A stretch of 64,000 nt of DNA from CBDFKS01 sp965248905 (GTDB lineage: Bacteria > Chloroflexota > Dehalococcoidia > Lucifugimonadales > JAGWBF01), in NCBI GenBank assembly GCA_965248905.1, contig CBDFKS010000007.1, forward strand, positions 62,001 through 126,000. The letters are read 5' to 3'. Shown here in pieces: positions 44,124 through 52,641 of the stretch; positions within the stretch are counted from its first letter, which is position 1; each line of letters starts with the position of its first letter. A program made the position numbers and the translations under genes. A model generated the notes under the pieces. It worked only from the letters and a program-made list of their open reading frames with translations, had not been told where the DNA came from and did no database searches.

Positions 44124-45524
44124 CTACCGGCGACGAAAGAAAGGGACGCAGAATGGGTTGGAGCAGTGGGCTACCTTCAGGTCGCCATTATCGGCATCGT
44201 AGTAGCTGATGAGACCCAGGCCGTCGGCCCCTATTGTAATCGAAGTGAAAAGGCCGACGTCACCTGCGCTATCCACGGTGCTGGTCGTGGCGCTGCCGCA
44301 GCCAATGTCGTTGCAATGAGCCACCTTTAGGTTGCCGCGTGTGTCTTCATAGTAGCTGACGAGTCCCCGGCGGTCGGACCCGGTGGCGATGGAAGCGTAG
44401 CGTGTCGGGCTGTCAAATGTGCCAGTGGTGGCGCTGGTGCAGGCCATACCGTTGCAGTGGGCCACCTTCAGGTCCCCGTTGGTGTCATCATAGTAGCTGA
44501 TGAGCCCACGGCCGTCAGCCCCGATGGTGATGGAGGTATATTCGCCTACGCTGCCCGCGCTATCCAAAGCGCTGAAGGAAGCGCTAGTGCAGGCGATATC
44601 CTGGCAATGGGCTACCTTCAGGTCACGGTTGGTGTGGTCATAATAGCTGATGAGGCCCAGGCCGTCGGTTCCGATAGTGATCGAGGTGTGCTGGCCCACA
44701 CGGCCCACGCTATCCAGCGTGCGAGTCGTTGCGCTGGTGCAAGGGGTGTTATCGCAGTGGGCCACCTTCAGGTCGCCGTTGGTGTTGTCATAGTAGCTGA
44801 TGAGCCCAAATCCGTTGACACCAATGGTGATGGAACTGAAGTCGCCGACGTCGCCGGTGCTGTCCAGAAGCGTGATGGTGGCGCTTGTGCAGGCGGTGTC
44901 TTGACAGTGGGCCACCTTCAGGTCCCGATTGGTGAAGTCGTTGTAACTGATGAGCCCTAGCCCGTCGGCCCCGATGGTGATGGAGGTGAATTCGCCGACG
45001 AATCCGGCGCTATCCAGAAGTGTGGTGGTGGCGCTGGTGCAGGCGGTGTCCTTACAGTGGGCCACCTTCAGGTCCCGATTGGTGAAGTCGTTGTAACTGA
45101 TGAGCCCCCGTCCGTCGATGCCGATTGCGGTGGAGGTGTACCGGCCTACGTCGCCCGCGCTGTCCAGGGTGGATCTGGTGAACCCGGGAAGGTCCAGGAC
45201 TCCCGCCGGGCCCTGAGGTCCCGCAGGGCCGGGTACACCCTGCAGGTCGTCGGCATGCAAACCGTCCACGGTATCGGCGTTGATGAATCTACCCTTGGGA
45301 ACCAGCACTTTGTATTCATCAGAGTCGCAGGGCCCTTTGCCGCCGACTCTCATGGCGCCGGTAGTCTGGTCGACACATACGCCTACAGCCCTAGTCTTAC
45401 CCCCAACTCCCCCAGCATCCACTACACCGAAGAGGGTGATCGACAGGAGTGCACCCACTCCCATGAGAACGAAGACCCCTATTCCCAGAGCCAGCCATTT
45501 TATGGGCAGCTTAGCTAACGTCAT
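44124..45524 (-). CDS. Membrane-anchored seven-repeat protein (probable beta-propeller)
   Basis: 466 residues. ATG at 45524 has AAAGGAGAAAC upstream; a start at 45566 is not supported. A hydrophobic segment (residues about 12-35, LALGIGVFVLMGVGALLSITLFG) anchors the protein. Next come a short domain with two cysteines, a collagen-like GPAGPQGPAG, and then seven units of about 46 residues. Each unit contains (T/S)SITIGADGLGLISYYD, then LKVAHC, then a second Cys five residues on, except that unit 6 is shortened. Seven repeats suggest a seven-bladed propeller displayed outside the cell, with possible disulfides. The function is unknown; ligand binding or adhesion is an inference. The DNA repeats about every 138 bp. 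Confidence 0.8.
   Translation of the reverse strand: MTLAKLPIKWLALGIGVFVLMGVGALLSITLFGVVDAGGVGGKTRAVGVCVDQTTGAMRVGGKGPCDSDEYKVLVPKGRFINADTVDGLHADDLQGVPGPAGPQGPAGVLDLPGFTRSTLDSAGDVGRYTSTAIGIDGRGLISYNDFTNRDLKVAHCKDTACTSATTTLLDSAGFVGEFTSITIGADGLGLISYNDFTNRDLKVAHCQDTACTSATITLLDSTGDVGDFSSITIGVNGFGLISYYDNTNGDLKVAHCDNTPCTSATTRTLDSVGRVGQHTSITIGTDGLGLISYYDHTNRDLKVAHCQDIACTSASFSALDSAGSVGEYTSITIGADGRGLISYYDDTNGDLKVAHCNGMACTSATTGTFDSPTRYASIATGSDRRGLVSYYEDTRGNLKVAHCNDIGCGSATTSTVDSAGDVGLFTSITIGADGLGLISYYDADNGDLKVAHCSNPFCVPFFRRR
44150..45190 (-). repeat. Coding tandem repeats, about 138 bp, 7 units
   Basis: The repeats encode the LISYYD...LKVAHC units of the membrane-anchored protein. Neighbouring units share long stretches of DNA identity (for example around 44,905 and 45,055), a sign of recent unit duplication. 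Confidence 0.8.
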
Positions 45525-45624
45525 AAGTTTCTCCTTTGGCAGACCGGTGCTATGAGGCTTTCCCACTGAAGGGATTCACCGGAATATAGCATCGAGTCAG
45601 ACTGCGAGTCAAACTACGGCCAAT

Positions 45625-45726
45625 GGGTCATCGCGAGGGGCTTTAGCCCCGAACCAATCTCTCGGAGTAATAGGGGATTGCTTCGCGGAGTTCATCCTGA
45701 ACGGAGTGAAGGGCTCGCAATGACCC
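45625..45726. repeat. Inverted-repeat element, family A copy 1
   Basis: Bounded by GGGTCATCGCGAG and CTCGCAATGACCC. Its reverse complement matches the element at 53755-53848 through GCGAGCCCTTCACTC, TTCAGGATGAACT and CGCGAAGCAATC. It looks like a dispersed non-autonomous repeat. Confidence 0.75.
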
Positions 45727-45766
45727 AAGGGAACAACGGGATCCTTTGTTTGACGAGTACCGCAGA

Positions 45767-45795
45767 TTGACTGGCTATTTCGCCTGTGGTAGTGT
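45767..45795 (+). promoter_or_regulatory. Candidate promoter for the formamidase-family gene
   Basis: TTGACT, 17-bp spacer, TAGTGT. The -10 is weak. It lies 56 bases before the ATG at 45851. Confidence 0.35.
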
Positions 45796-45850
45796 TGGAA
45801 TCGATAACCGGATTCTGGTTCACTTTCGCATTTCAGGCCTGAGGAGGGAC

Positions 45851-46747
45851 ATGATGAAGAGGCTCACCAAGGACCATTACATCTATGACCTGGACCCGAA
45901 CGCTACTCCCGCCATCAAAATCGCCTCCGGTGAGGAGCTTATCGTGGAGACGTGGGATGTCTTCCAGGGCTTGAGGGACAGTCCTTCCATCGTTGAATCG
46001 CAGAAGGAGACGGTCAACGGCCCTGTGACGGGGCCTATTTACGTAGAGGGGGCCATGCCGGGGGACGCATTGAAGATAGAGTTTATCAGCATGAGAGCAG
46101 TCAGCGACCCTGCTCAACATGCGACGGCGGAGATTGGGGTTTTAGGGGACGATATGCCCGAGAATCACCTCACCCTTATGCAGATGGAGGGAGACCACAT
46201 TCTCTTTCCGGGCGGCCTCAAGCTGCCCCATAGGCCGGACCTGGGCCAGGTGGCCACAACGCCGCCCTACGTGCAGCACTGCTGCGGCGCCATCGGGCCC
46301 TACGGTGGGGACATGGACATGCACGAGCTGAATGCGGGCACCACCCTCTACCTGCCCGTGTTCGTCGAGGGAGGACTGCTCTCCATGGGGGATGGCCACG
46401 CCCTGGCGGGAGACGGCACGATAGCAGGCACAGCCGCGGAGGCCCAGTTGGAGGTCCACCTGCGTGTGACTGTGGAGAAGAACGCTAACCTCAAGTGTCC
46501 CAGAGCGTTGACGCCCGAGTTTTTTATCGTCCAGGGCTTCGGAACGGATGACGTTTCGGCGATCAAGCAAGGTGTGCAGCACATGATAGACATCCTGGTA
46601 GAGGAGAAGGGGATGGACGCTAAGGAGGCCTATGCTCTGCTCAGTATCGCGGGACATGCCCGCGCTACGCCCTCCGACAGAGAACAGCTGCACATGAGCT
46701 CGCCGAAGGTGATGCTTGCCCGAGAGGTGTATGACCAGCTCGGATGA
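45851..46747 (+). CDS. Acetamidase/formamidase (FmdA/AmdA) family protein
   Basis: 298 residues. Family blocks are SGEELIVETWDVF near residue 25, GPIYVEGAMPGDALKIEF near 65, HCCGAIGPYGGDMDMHEL near 140 and VFVEGGLLSMGDGHALAGDGT near 170. These enzymes hydrolyse short amides such as formamide to acid and ammonia. The start is ATG at 45851 with GAGGAGGGAC upstream; a start at 45746 lies upstream of the promoter candidate. The next gene, an amidohydrolase, begins 43 bases after its stop, so the two are likely co-transcribed. Confidence 0.88.
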   Translation: MMKRLTKDHYIYDLDPNATPAIKIASGEELIVETWDVFQGLRDSPSIVESQKETVNGPVTGPIYVEGAMPGDALKIEFISMRAVSDPAQHATAEIGVLGDDMPENHLTLMQMEGDHILFPGGLKLPHRPDLGQVATTPPYVQHCCGAIGPYGGDMDMHELNAGTTLYLPVFVEGGLLSMGDGHALAGDGTIAGTAAEAQLEVHLRVTVEKNANLKCPRALTPEFFIVQGFGTDDVSAIKQGVQHMIDILVEEKGMDAKEAYALLSIAGHARATPSDREQLHMSSPKVMLAREVYDQLG

Positions 46748-46789
46748 CGCGTCCGATTTTCTCGAATGAAGCCGGAGAAGGAGCATTCC

Positions 46790-47608
46790 ATGCTGATTGT
46801 CGATGCACAGGTCCATATCTGGGGCAGCGGTCCGCCTATCAATCCCGACCACCGGCAGGTAGTCGCCTATTCAGCAGACGAGCTGCTGAAGGAGATGGAT
46901 GAAGCGGGAATCGACGCGGCCGTGATTCACCCGCCGGGATGGGACCCCAACTCCAACGAGCTGGCTATCGAGGAGGTCAGTAAGCACCTCGACCGGCTAT
47001 CGATGCTGGGGAAGTTCCCCCTCGATGATGTGGATAGCCGCCCACTGGTTGACCAGTGGAAGGATATGGCGGGAATGCTGGGCCTGCGTTTCGTGTTCCA
47101 ACAGCCCCATCAGCGGACCTGGATCACCGATGGCACCATGGACTGGCTGTGGTCTGCGGCCGCGCGAGCCGAACTGTCCGTGGCACTTAACGCGGCTAAT
47201 TTCCTGCCGGCGGTCGGAGTAGTCGCAGAGCGGCATCCGGAAGTGAAGCTGATCATTGATCATTTGGGGACCATTGACGGCGTGAAGGATAAAGCCGCAT
47301 TCGCGAACCTTCCTGAACTCCTCGCCGTCGCCAAGTACCCGAACGTTGCAGTCAAGGCCACTGGCGCGCCGGGCAACTCGAGTGGCACTTATCCCTATGC
47401 CAACATCCACAAATACCTCCGCCAGATATACGATGCCTTCGGCCCTGATAGAATGTTCTGGGGCACGGACATTACACGGATGCCCTGCTCATGGGAGCAG
47501 TGCGTGACTATGTTCACGGAAGAGCTACCCTGGCTTTCGGAGAGCGACAAGGAACTGATCATGGGACGAGCACTCTGCGCCTGGCTTGATTGGAAGCTAC
47601 CAGGATAG
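46790..47608 (+). CDS. Amidohydrolase family 2 protein
   Basis: 272 residues. TIM-barrel metal-dependent hydrolase or decarboxylase: DAQVHIW at strand 1 (two-residue-spaced metal-site region, His at residue 8), VIHPPGWDPN near 42, KLIIDHLGT near 160 and FWGTDITRMPC near 217 with the catalytic Asp. The start is ATG at 46790 with AAGGAG upstream. It follows the formamidase gene, suggesting stepwise breakdown of an amide- or lactone-type compound (inference). Gene 50867-52324 is a longer member of the same superfamily. Confidence 0.85.
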   Translation: MLIVDAQVHIWGSGPPINPDHRQVVAYSADELLKEMDEAGIDAAVIHPPGWDPNSNELAIEEVSKHLDRLSMLGKFPLDDVDSRPLVDQWKDMAGMLGLRFVFQQPHQRTWITDGTMDWLWSAAARAELSVALNAANFLPAVGVVAERHPEVKLIIDHLGTIDGVKDKAAFANLPELLAVAKYPNVAVKATGAPGNSSGTYPYANIHKYLRQIYDAFGPDRMFWGTDITRMPCSWEQCVTMFTEELPWLSESDKELIMGRALCAWLDWKLPG

Positions 47609-47636
47609 ACCTATGGAGTCTACGCACCGCTCATGG

Positions 47637-47685
47637 TGAGCTTGTCGAACCATGGGGCGCCCTTCGACAAGCTCAGGGCGAGCGG
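47637..47685. repeat. Palindromic repeat
   Basis: The left arm CCGCTCATGGTGAGCTTGTCG and the reverse of the right arm CCGCTCGCCCTGAGCTTGTCG match except for four bases. It lies just after the amidohydrolase stop, has no T-tract, and is of the short dispersed palindrome type. Confidence 0.7.
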
Positions 47686-47738
47686 AAAATATTTGCAGCA
47701 GACCAATAACAGACTCCAAGTGGGCAGGCGGTGAGTGA

Positions 47739-47767
47739 TTGACAGCGTCCTAGAATGTCGCTACCAT
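47739..47767 (+). promoter_or_regulatory. Candidate promoter of the first MFS gene
   Basis: TTGACA, 17-bp spacer, TACCAT. The same -35/-10 pair, with a 16-bp spacer, occurs before the dehydrogenase gene at 55732. Confidence 0.5.
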
Positions 47768-47907
47768 CGTGAGCATTAAGGATATCGGCTTTTTTGGACT
47801 ACCTCGGCTAGATCTGGTAAAAGTCAGACCGTTGCCCTCGGATGTTGACGTTGGTCGGTGGGCAGCAAAAGCGGAGGGAAGCTATTTTCGCTGCCAAGGT
47901 GTAATGG

Positions 47908-49401
47908 TTGAGCCTATTTAGTAACTACCGGGACCTGTTCAACACCCCCTACCAACGACACGTTCTTATAGCGATGAGCATGGCCTACCTGCTGGTGCAG
48001 GTGGCCAGCTTTCCCATAGCCCTGTCTCTCCCCAGCATCGCCGACCATTTCAATACCAGCCTTGCTTCCGCATCCTGGGTGGTGGTGGCCGAGCTCCTCG
48101 CACTGGGGAGTACGGTCTTCTTGGCAGCGAGGATGGGAGACCGTTACGGGCACAACAAGGTCTTTTTTGCCGGTGCTGTCATCGCGACAGTCTCGGGCGG
48201 GCTGGCCGGGTTCTCTGATAGCCTACCCCAGCTCGTAATCCTCAGAGGAATACAAGGCGTTGGAGCGGCGCTGATCACCGGCAATGCCAACGCCATTCTG
48301 GCGGACTCCTTCCCGGCGGATCAGCGAGCCAAGGCCTTTGCTGTACCGATTATAGCTGCCAGGTTCGGCACCTTTGTTGGACTGATAGTCTTCGCTCTGT
48401 TCCTGCAGTTTGTCAGCTGGCGTCTGATGTTTTACACCTTCATTCCCTTGGGGTTCCTGGCGATATGGAGTGGTATCCCCCTACTCAGAGCAACGCGGGA
48501 CAGTATCCAACGGAGCCGTGTGCCCATGGATTTCATCGGGGGCATTCTGTTCATCGCCACGATTGCCACTCTGATCCTGTCAGGCATGCACATGCACGAG
48601 GGAGAGGAGTCGTTCACTTCGTCTGAGGCGCTGAACTACCACCTGCCTATGCACATGGTGTTCCTGGCACTGTTGGCACTTTTCTTTGTTGTACAGACTC
48701 GCATCAGGCAACCCTTTATGGACTTTGGGGTTTTCAAGTCCAAGGGTTTTTCCATGGCCCTGTTCTCCAACATGACCTACCACTTGTCGATGTTGGCGGT
48801 GATGACACTGATGCCTATCGTGGTGGAACGGGGCTTCGGATTAGATCCGATCTTCGTGTTGTGGGTATTACTACCCCAGGAGTTTTTCGGCCTGTTCGTG
48901 CCGGTACTCGCCGGATGGTATTACGACAAATACAGACCCAAACTCCTGAGGCCGGTGGCGATGGCGCTAATCGCCCTGGGCATCATACTGATGGGTGTCT
49001 TTGCTCTAAAAGTGTCATTCTGGTGGCTCCCAGTGTTGCTGTTCCCGTCCGCCATCGGTAGCGCCATGTTCCAGAACGTGAACAACGCTGTGATTATGAG
49101 TGCCGTTACCGTAGAGCACAGGGGATTCGCGTCGGGGATGATAGAGACCACACGGCAGGTGGGCCACACTTTGGGCGCAACCATATCCGCATCAGCCATG
49201 GGCCTCATAATACCGGCAGCGATAGATTTATTGTCTCCCGGCGAAGCTCAAGGTTATTATGTGAGAGGGCTTCAGGCCGCAGCGTTGGTGGTTACCGGCA
49301 TAATCGTGGCAGGCGCTATCCTGACCATCTTCCAGCGATCGGCGCCTTCGGTGCGGCTAAGGTATCAGCCCGAAACGGCAGGCTCTGACGACGGAGCGTA
49401 A
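47908..49401 (+). CDS. MFS transporter, DHA2-like
   Basis: 497 residues with about 12-14 hydrophobic helices. It shows VASFPIALSLPSIADHFNTSLASASWVVVAELL in helices 1-2, motif A as ARMGDRYGHNKVF near residue 74, LRGIQGVGAALITGNANAIL in helix 4 and RQVGHTLGATISASAMG near 415. It belongs to multidrug or metabolite exporters; the substrate is not evident. The start is TTG at 47908 with AAGGTG upstream; no ATG precedes helix 1. The next MFS gene begins at or slightly before its stop, so the two are coupled. Confidence 0.85.
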   Translation: MSLFSNYRDLFNTPYQRHVLIAMSMAYLLVQVASFPIALSLPSIADHFNTSLASASWVVVAELLALGSTVFLAARMGDRYGHNKVFFAGAVIATVSGGLAGFSDSLPQLVILRGIQGVGAALITGNANAILADSFPADQRAKAFAVPIIAARFGTFVGLIVFALFLQFVSWRLMFYTFIPLGFLAIWSGIPLLRATRDSIQRSRVPMDFIGGILFIATIATLILSGMHMHEGEESFTSSEALNYHLPMHMVFLALLALFFVVQTRIRQPFMDFGVFKSKGFSMALFSNMTYHLSMLAVMTLMPIVVERGFGLDPIFVLWVLLPQEFFGLFVPVLAGWYYDKYRPKLLRPVAMALIALGIILMGVFALKVSFWWLPVLLFPSAIGSAMFQNVNNAVIMSAVTVEHRGFASGMIETTRQVGHTLGATISASAMGLIIPAAIDLLSPGEAQGYYVRGLQAAALVVTGIIVAGAILTIFQRSAPSVRLRYQPETAGSDDGA

Positions 49402-49480
49402 GCCGACTCCCCTCCCTTTCTACTACGGTTGGGTCATACTTCTCACCTCCGCCATCACTAGCTACTCATCCCGACCTGTC

Positions 49481-50671
49481 ATGGCTGTGGCTACCCTTTC
49501 CATTTTCCTGGTACCCATGACCTCTGAGCTGGGCATCTCTCGAGGGCTGTTCTCCAGCGCCGTTAGTCTGGGAGGCGTCTTTGCCGTCGTGGTGTCTCCT
49601 GTCGTAGGTTGGTGGATAGACCGCCACGGAGCCGGAGTAGTAGTCGCGGCCGGCGGGGCACTGGTGGGCCTGTCTGCCATCGCACTCTCCTTCGTCACCC
49701 AGGCATGGGCTTTCCTGCTCCTATATATCCTGGGAAGGATGTCCTTTGCCAGTCCCCTAGAGCTGGGCACCTCCACGGCAGTCAGCAACTGGTTCATCCG
49801 TCGTAGAGCCCTGGCGCTGGGAATACTCAACGGCACCCAGGGCACCGGCCTGGCTTTGATGCCGATTGTGGCGTATCTCATTATCCGTGGGTGGGACTGG
49901 CAGACTGCCTGGATGGCCCTGGGTATATATACACTGGCTGTAGCAGTCCTGCCCGCTCTGCTGCTTATTCGCAGACGTCCCGAGGACATGGGATTGGAGC
50001 CTGACCCCGGCCCTGAAGACAAATCTGCGTCTTCTCCTGCTCCCACGCAGTCAATCGAACGGAACTTCTCGTTGCGTCAGGCGTCGATCACCCGGGCATT
50101 CTGGGTGCTGGCCCTGTTCTCGGCGGCGGGATACATGGTGCAGGCGGGGGTTAGCCTGCACCAGGCCGCTCACTATCTGAATCAGGGCCTATCCGGTCCG
50201 GCCGCTGCCCTTACCGTGAGCGTCTTCGCTCTGTCACAGGTGCCTGGGGGCCTTGGCTGGTCCGCCATGGCTCGGCGAATTCCCGTTCGATTTCTACTGG
50301 CCCTGACGGGTTTTACAGTGGCTGCGGGCGCCGTCGGCTCGGCTGCCAGCTCAAGTCTGTGGGCAGGCACCGTCGCAGCGTCGGCCTTGGGAATGGGAGT
50401 AGGTGGGCTGCATGTGTTGCTCCGCCTGGCCTGGGCCGACTACTATGGGCGCCGATACCTGGGCTCCATCCGCGGCGTCACGTTGCCCGTCCAGATCGCC
50501 GGACAGGCCCTGGGCCCCATCATAGCCGGGTTTATGTACGATGCCACGGACAGCTATAAGGTTGCATTCGTCATCTTTGCGTCTGCTGTTTCTGTGGCGT
50601 CGCTGATGGTGTTGAGCGCCACACCGCCGGAGGTTAGCCAGGGAACCACTACGACTCCTCTCCTTTCGTGA
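49481..50671 (+). CDS. MFS transporter (monocarboxylate/OFA-like), start uncertain
   Basis: 396 residues from the first ATG. Helices continue throughout, with motif A as GWWIDRHGAGVVV near residue 43. The middle shows RALALGILNGTQGTGLALMPIV and the end has DYYGRRYLGSIRGVTLPVQIAGQALGPIIAG, as in monocarboxylate-type carriers. The ATG falls inside helix 1: in-frame sequence upstream reads FYYGWVILLTSAITSYSSRP, the classic opening of this family. No ATG, GTG or TTG lies between the upstream stop at 49358 and 49481, so translation may begin at CTG 49385, overlapping the preceding gene, or another rare start. The neighbouring MFS gene is of a different subfamily. Confidence 0.8.
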   Translation: MAVATLSIFLVPMTSELGISRGLFSSAVSLGGVFAVVVSPVVGWWIDRHGAGVVVAAGGALVGLSAIALSFVTQAWAFLLLYILGRMSFASPLELGTSTAVSNWFIRRRALALGILNGTQGTGLALMPIVAYLIIRGWDWQTAWMALGIYTLAVAVLPALLLIRRRPEDMGLEPDPGPEDKSASSPAPTQSIERNFSLRQASITRAFWVLALFSAAGYMVQAGVSLHQAAHYLNQGLSGPAAALTVSVFALSQVPGGLGWSAMARRIPVRFLLALTGFTVAAGAVGSAASSSLWAGTVAASALGMGVGGLHVLLRLAWADYYGRRYLGSIRGVTLPVQIAGQALGPIIAGFMYDATDSYKVAFVIFASAVSVASLMVLSATPPEVSQGTTTTPLLS

Positions 50672-50747
50672 CATTGGAGGACGAATCTCAGGTAGCTCCA
50701 TCAATTCGCCCACCGCACCATGCAGTAGTAACCTTCGCTGAACTCCC

Positions 50748-50775
50748 TTGACACATAGACTCGCTATGTTAGAAT
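50748..50775 (+). promoter_or_regulatory. Promoter of the amidohydrolase gene
   Basis: TTGACA, 16-bp spacer, TAGAAT; about 90 bases before the ATG at 50867. Confidence 0.65.
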
Positions 50776-50866
50776 ACTGCCACTCAATCGGGTTCATCCT
50801 ATTGCTCCTAAGTCTCCAGGCCTCTTCCCCAGAACTCTTACACTCAGCAGAAAGAAGAAGCGAATT

Positions 50867-52324
50867 ATGGTACTTAAAGTTCCCCGACGCCGCCCCAATC
50901 TACCGGTCATGCTCCAGAGACGAGGTACCGAAGAGTACTCGCCGCCGCCCTTCACTCGCCAGCAGCTAGATGCGGCAGCGTTGGTACAAGCCCGAGGACC
51001 GGAGCAGGCCGCTCGCCTCAGTATGTCCACGGCCGATTACTGGGCAGGCCGTCGTGGAACAGCCGCCGCCTTACGAGCCCTAAACGAGTCTTGGGGTGGC
51101 GAGTTTTACCGGGTGCCACAGGAAGCGGAGCTGGATGAAGGGGCGGCTAATGAGGCGCTGGGTGGTGACCAGGTGATCATCGACATCCAGACCCACTACG
51201 TCTCCGACCGACCGGCCTGCGCCATGTGGACCGAATACCTTTACCATCTTGCAGATATGGTAGTGCCGGACAGGTTCAAAGGATTGCAAAAGCTGGCCCA
51301 TGACCAGAACAAGGCCGGCTACGGCATGGCCGAGTTTCTCCGGTGTGTCTTTCTGGAGAGCGAAACAGCCGTCGCCGTGCTTACCGCTGGGCCTGGGGCC
51401 GAGGGTAAGGACGAGAGGCGTAACCTCGACAACTCGGAGATGTTGGGGACCAGGGAACTCATCGACAGGCTCGCAGGCACCGGACGACTGATCAATCACG
51501 CCAATGTCCACCCCAACGCCAGTGGCGAGATAGACATGATGGACCGCTGGAAGGAGTGGTGCAATCCCGCGGGCTGGAAGGTGTATACCATGTACGGGTC
51601 CCAGGGGAATGGACCGATGAACTGGGGGGAGCGTTCATGGATGTTGGACGATGAAGAGTTCGGCAGACCCTTCTTGGACCAAGTACGAAAGTCGGGCATC
51701 AGAATCGTGAGCGCCCATAAAGGGATAAGCGACGGTGCCGACCCGGGCTGGGATGGACCCTCTTCACCAAAGGACATAGGCCCCGTGGCTACAGCTTATC
51801 CGGACATCACTTTCATTGTCTACCACTCCGGCTACGAACCTCGCCTGGGGGACTTCGAAGAGGGGCCATACACAGAGCAAACGGCTCACCGTGGTGTCAA
51901 CAGGCTCGTTACCACACTTAAGGAAAACGGCATAGGGCCGAGCGCCAATGTCTACGCGGAGCTGGGCACCACATACTATCAGCTAATGGCCCACCCTATC
52001 GAGTGTGCTCACGTGCTGGGCAAGCTTCTACTGGCCCTTGGCGAGGACCGCATCGTCTGGGGTACGGATTGCATCTGGTATGGCCCATCCCAACCCCTGA
52101 TCGACACCTTCCGGACATTCCAGATTCCCGAGGAGTACAGTCAGAAGTATGGCTATCCTCAGCTTACCCCCAGGATCAAGGAGAAGATCCTGGGCCTCAA
52201 CACGGCCCACATATACGGAATCGACGTGGAGAAGGTCCGCAATACCTCTCGCAACGACGATTTAGCATGGGTCAAAGCTGCGATGAAGGAGTATTCGGCT
52301 AAGGGTACTCCCAGGGGTAGCTAG
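50867..52324 (+). CDS. Amidohydrolase superfamily metal-dependent hydrolase
   Basis: 485 residues. After a Pro/Arg-rich N-terminal region (1-100) comes the barrel: VIIDIQTHYVSD near residue 103 (metal-site His), NHANVHPNASGEID near 210, VSAHKGISDGAD near 282, FIVYHSGYEPRLGDF near 315 and DRIVWGTDCIWYGPSQPLID near 395 with the catalytic Asp. It is longer than the protein at 46790 and similar to amidohydrolase_2 proteins annotated as 2-amino-3-carboxymuconate-semialdehyde-decarboxylase-like, but the substrate is unknown. ATG at 50867; the frame has its own promoter. Confidence 0.82.
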   Translation: MVLKVPRRRPNLPVMLQRRGTEEYSPPPFTRQQLDAAALVQARGPEQAARLSMSTADYWAGRRGTAAALRALNESWGGEFYRVPQEAELDEGAANEALGGDQVIIDIQTHYVSDRPACAMWTEYLYHLADMVVPDRFKGLQKLAHDQNKAGYGMAEFLRCVFLESETAVAVLTAGPGAEGKDERRNLDNSEMLGTRELIDRLAGTGRLINHANVHPNASGEIDMMDRWKEWCNPAGWKVYTMYGSQGNGPMNWGERSWMLDDEEFGRPFLDQVRKSGIRIVSAHKGISDGADPGWDGPSSPKDIGPVATAYPDITFIVYHSGYEPRLGDFEEGPYTEQTAHRGVNRLVTTLKENGIGPSANVYAELGTTYYQLMAHPIECAHVLGKLLLALGEDRIVWGTDCIWYGPSQPLIDTFRTFQIPEEYSQKYGYPQLTPRIKEKILGLNTAHIYGIDVEKVRNTSRNDDLAWVKAAMKEYSAKGTPRGS

Positions 52325-52396
52325 CTGACCCGAATGGATGTCATTGCTACGACAGTAGGTCGGGTAGCCTCCTTCGTGGGGAGGACTGAGGGGGCA

Positions 52397-52505
52397 TCAC
52401 CCGCATCCCTTCGGCCAGCTCAGGGCAGGCTCTAGCCTTCCTCCATCGAGGGGGAAGGGACTTATTCTCTCCTCCTCGATGGGGGAGAGTTAGAGTGGGG
52501 GTGAA
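52397..52505. repeat. Inverted-repeat element, family B copy 1
   Basis: A 109-bp element. It matches the reverse complement of 55511-55620 over its full length with few differences (shared TTCGGCCAGCTCAGGGCAGG and TCGATGGGGGAGAGTTAGAG). The ends are TCACCC and GGGGGTGAA, and it contains two internal TCGAGGGGGA/TCCTCGATGG-type palindromes. Confidence 0.85.
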
Positions 52506-52641
52506 CCGATGCATCAATCTTAAGGTTGACTGACCACCAGACTAATTCCTTAGCCCGCGTCAGCCCATGACTCCATCGACAGGGGGGCCCGAAGTTCCCT
52601 CAACACGTCTTGAGTATACTGGCTTGAAAGAAAGGTTTCTC

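Larger units (their letters stand above)
45525..45850. other. Intergenic region with repeat and promoter
   Basis: Contains the 102-bp inverted-repeat element (45625-45726) and a moderate promoter candidate (45767-45795) for the formamidase-family gene. No gene is seen. Confidence 0.55.
47609..47907. other. Intergenic region with palindrome and promoter
   Basis: Holds the palindrome at 47637-47685 and the promoter candidate at 47739-47767. No gene is seen in the roughly 140-base leader before the MFS start. Confidence 0.5.

Noticed and set aside
44150..45190. CRISPR-like array of regular repeats
   Set aside because: The units are about 138 bp, in frame, and encode a repeated protein motif; there are no short identical repeats with unique spacers.
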